Made by a program: the position numbers and the translations under genes. A stretch of DNA of 5,546 nt from Desulfobacteraceae bacterium (lineage in GTDB: Bacteria > Desulfobacterota > DSM-4660 > Desulfatiglandales > HGW-15), in NCBI GenBank assembly GCA_003819975.1, contig RPPU01000337.1:1-5546 (forward strand). The letters are read 5' to 3'. Below are positions 4,975 through 5,546 of the stretch, piece after piece; the stretch's first letter is position 1, and the number at the start of each line of letters is the position of its first letter. Below the pieces are notes generated by a model. That model made no database searches, was not told the DNA's origin, and saw nothing but the letters and a program-made list of their open reading frames with translations.

Positions 4975-5546
4975 ATGAAAAAAGAATCGATTCTGACCAA
5001 CGCTTTGCTGGTTTTTCCCGATCGAATCCAACCGGGTACGGTCGCACTGGCCGGCGAATGGATTAAGCATATCGACTGGGACTCTGCCCATGCTCCGGAT
5101 GGTATGGATCTCAACGGTGATTTTCTGCTCCCGGGCCTGATTGAAATGCATACCGATAATCTGGAGAAGCATATTGTTCCCCGGCCCGGTGTTTATTGGC
5201 CCTCTGTTTTGGCTTCCGTCATCGCCCATGACCATCAAATCTTCAATGCCGGTATCACGACCGTATTAGATGCCGTTTCTCTGGGATTCTCCGATGCCCA
5301 TGAAGAACGCAACCGGATCATCGATCAATCCATTCAGGCGCTAACCGCGGCGCGCGCTCAAAATCTACTCAAAGCCGATCATTTTCTGCATTTGCGTTGC
5401 GAACTGCCCTGTCCTACGCTGCTTGATAGTTTTTTGCGATATCACGAAGAACCCGCCTTGAAGCTGGTTTCGGTCATGGATCATACGCCCGGTCAGCGCC
5501 AATGGCGCGATCTCGCTAAATGGCGCTTGTTTCACCGCGACGAGAA
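4975..5546 (+). CDS. phnM: Alpha-D-ribose 1-methylphosphonate 5-triphosphate diphosphatase PhnM, N-terminal half
   Basis: PhnM removes pyrophosphate from the 5-triphosphate made by the PhnGHIL complex, giving ribose 1-(methyl)phosphonate 5-phosphate, the substrate of the PhnJ C-P lyase. The 190 codons visible match the E. coli enzyme throughout: GDFLLPGLIEMHTDNLEKH (metal-binding H59 and D61 of the amidohydrolase barrel), PRPGVYWP, NAGITTVLDAVSLG, HLRCELPCPTLL and VSVMDHTPGQRQW. The E. coli protein has about 378 residues, so roughly half is cut off by the window end. The ATG is preceded by AAAGG about 9 nt upstream. Nothing in the visible part is broken. phnM often follows phnGHIJKL, but here it starts a transcript next to a divergent gene, so the lyase core should lie downstream or elsewhere. 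Confidence 0.95.
   Translation, partial: MKKESILTNALLVFPDRIQPGTVALAGEWIKHIDWDSAHAPDGMDLNGDFLLPGLIEMHTDNLEKHIVPRPGVYWPSVLASVIAHDHQIFNAGITTVLDAVSLGFSDAHEERNRIIDQSIQALTAARAQNLLKADHFLHLRCELPCPTLLDSFLRYHEEPALKLVSVMDHTPGQRQWRDLAKWRLFHRDE

Overview
The window looks like an ordinary chromosomal stretch of a Gram-negative environmental bacterium. Moderate GC, a Zn-ribbon/STAS-like pair of small proteins, a -24/-12 promoter candidate, carbon-phosphorus (C-P) lyase genes and a GGTCAGGTCTTGA-type hairpin repeat together suggest the Desulfobacterota (former Deltaproteobacteria). That placement is inference from gene content, not from a marker gene.

Left third (1-1970, all minus strand): a secreted protein of tandem KRE9/KNH1-like (Ser-Thr-rich GPI-anchored family) beta-sandwich repeats runs off the left edge. 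It has its own well-formed sigma70 promoter. Upstream lies a gamma-class carbonic anhydrase-like gene broken by a +1 frameshift and probably also by a premature TAG, although its Shine-Dalgarno is excellent. The stretch 1629-1970 has no convincing gene.

Middle (1971-4111): a CPBP (CAAX protease/bacteriocin-processing) family integral membrane protease on the minus strand diverges from a plus-strand small Zn-ribbon protein. The AT-rich region between them contains inverted repeats, a sigma70-like promoter and a 150-nt leader that may be a dispersed repeat. A 393-bp noncoding stretch follows, with an A/T hairpin and a sigma54-type promoter candidate. It leads into a 78-aa STAS-like protein of unknown function.

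Right (4205-5546): a 2H-superfamily phosphoesterase (minus) and phnM (plus, truncated by the window edge) are divergent across a 173-bp region holding an imperfect inverted repeat that overlaps both candidate promoters. PhnM is the triphosphate diphosphatase of the C-P lyase pathway. A later intermediate of that pathway is a ribose cyclic phosphate, so a neighbouring cyclic-phosphodiesterase-fold enzyme is a plausible pathway partner. The 3' end of the 2H gene is set by a hairpin repeat that supplies its last codons and stop.

I did not find a clear new multi-gene system. The observations most worth following are the 2H/PhnM pairing, the repeat that captures a stop codon, the broken carbonic anhydrase, and the small STAS-like gene behind a -24/-12 promoter.
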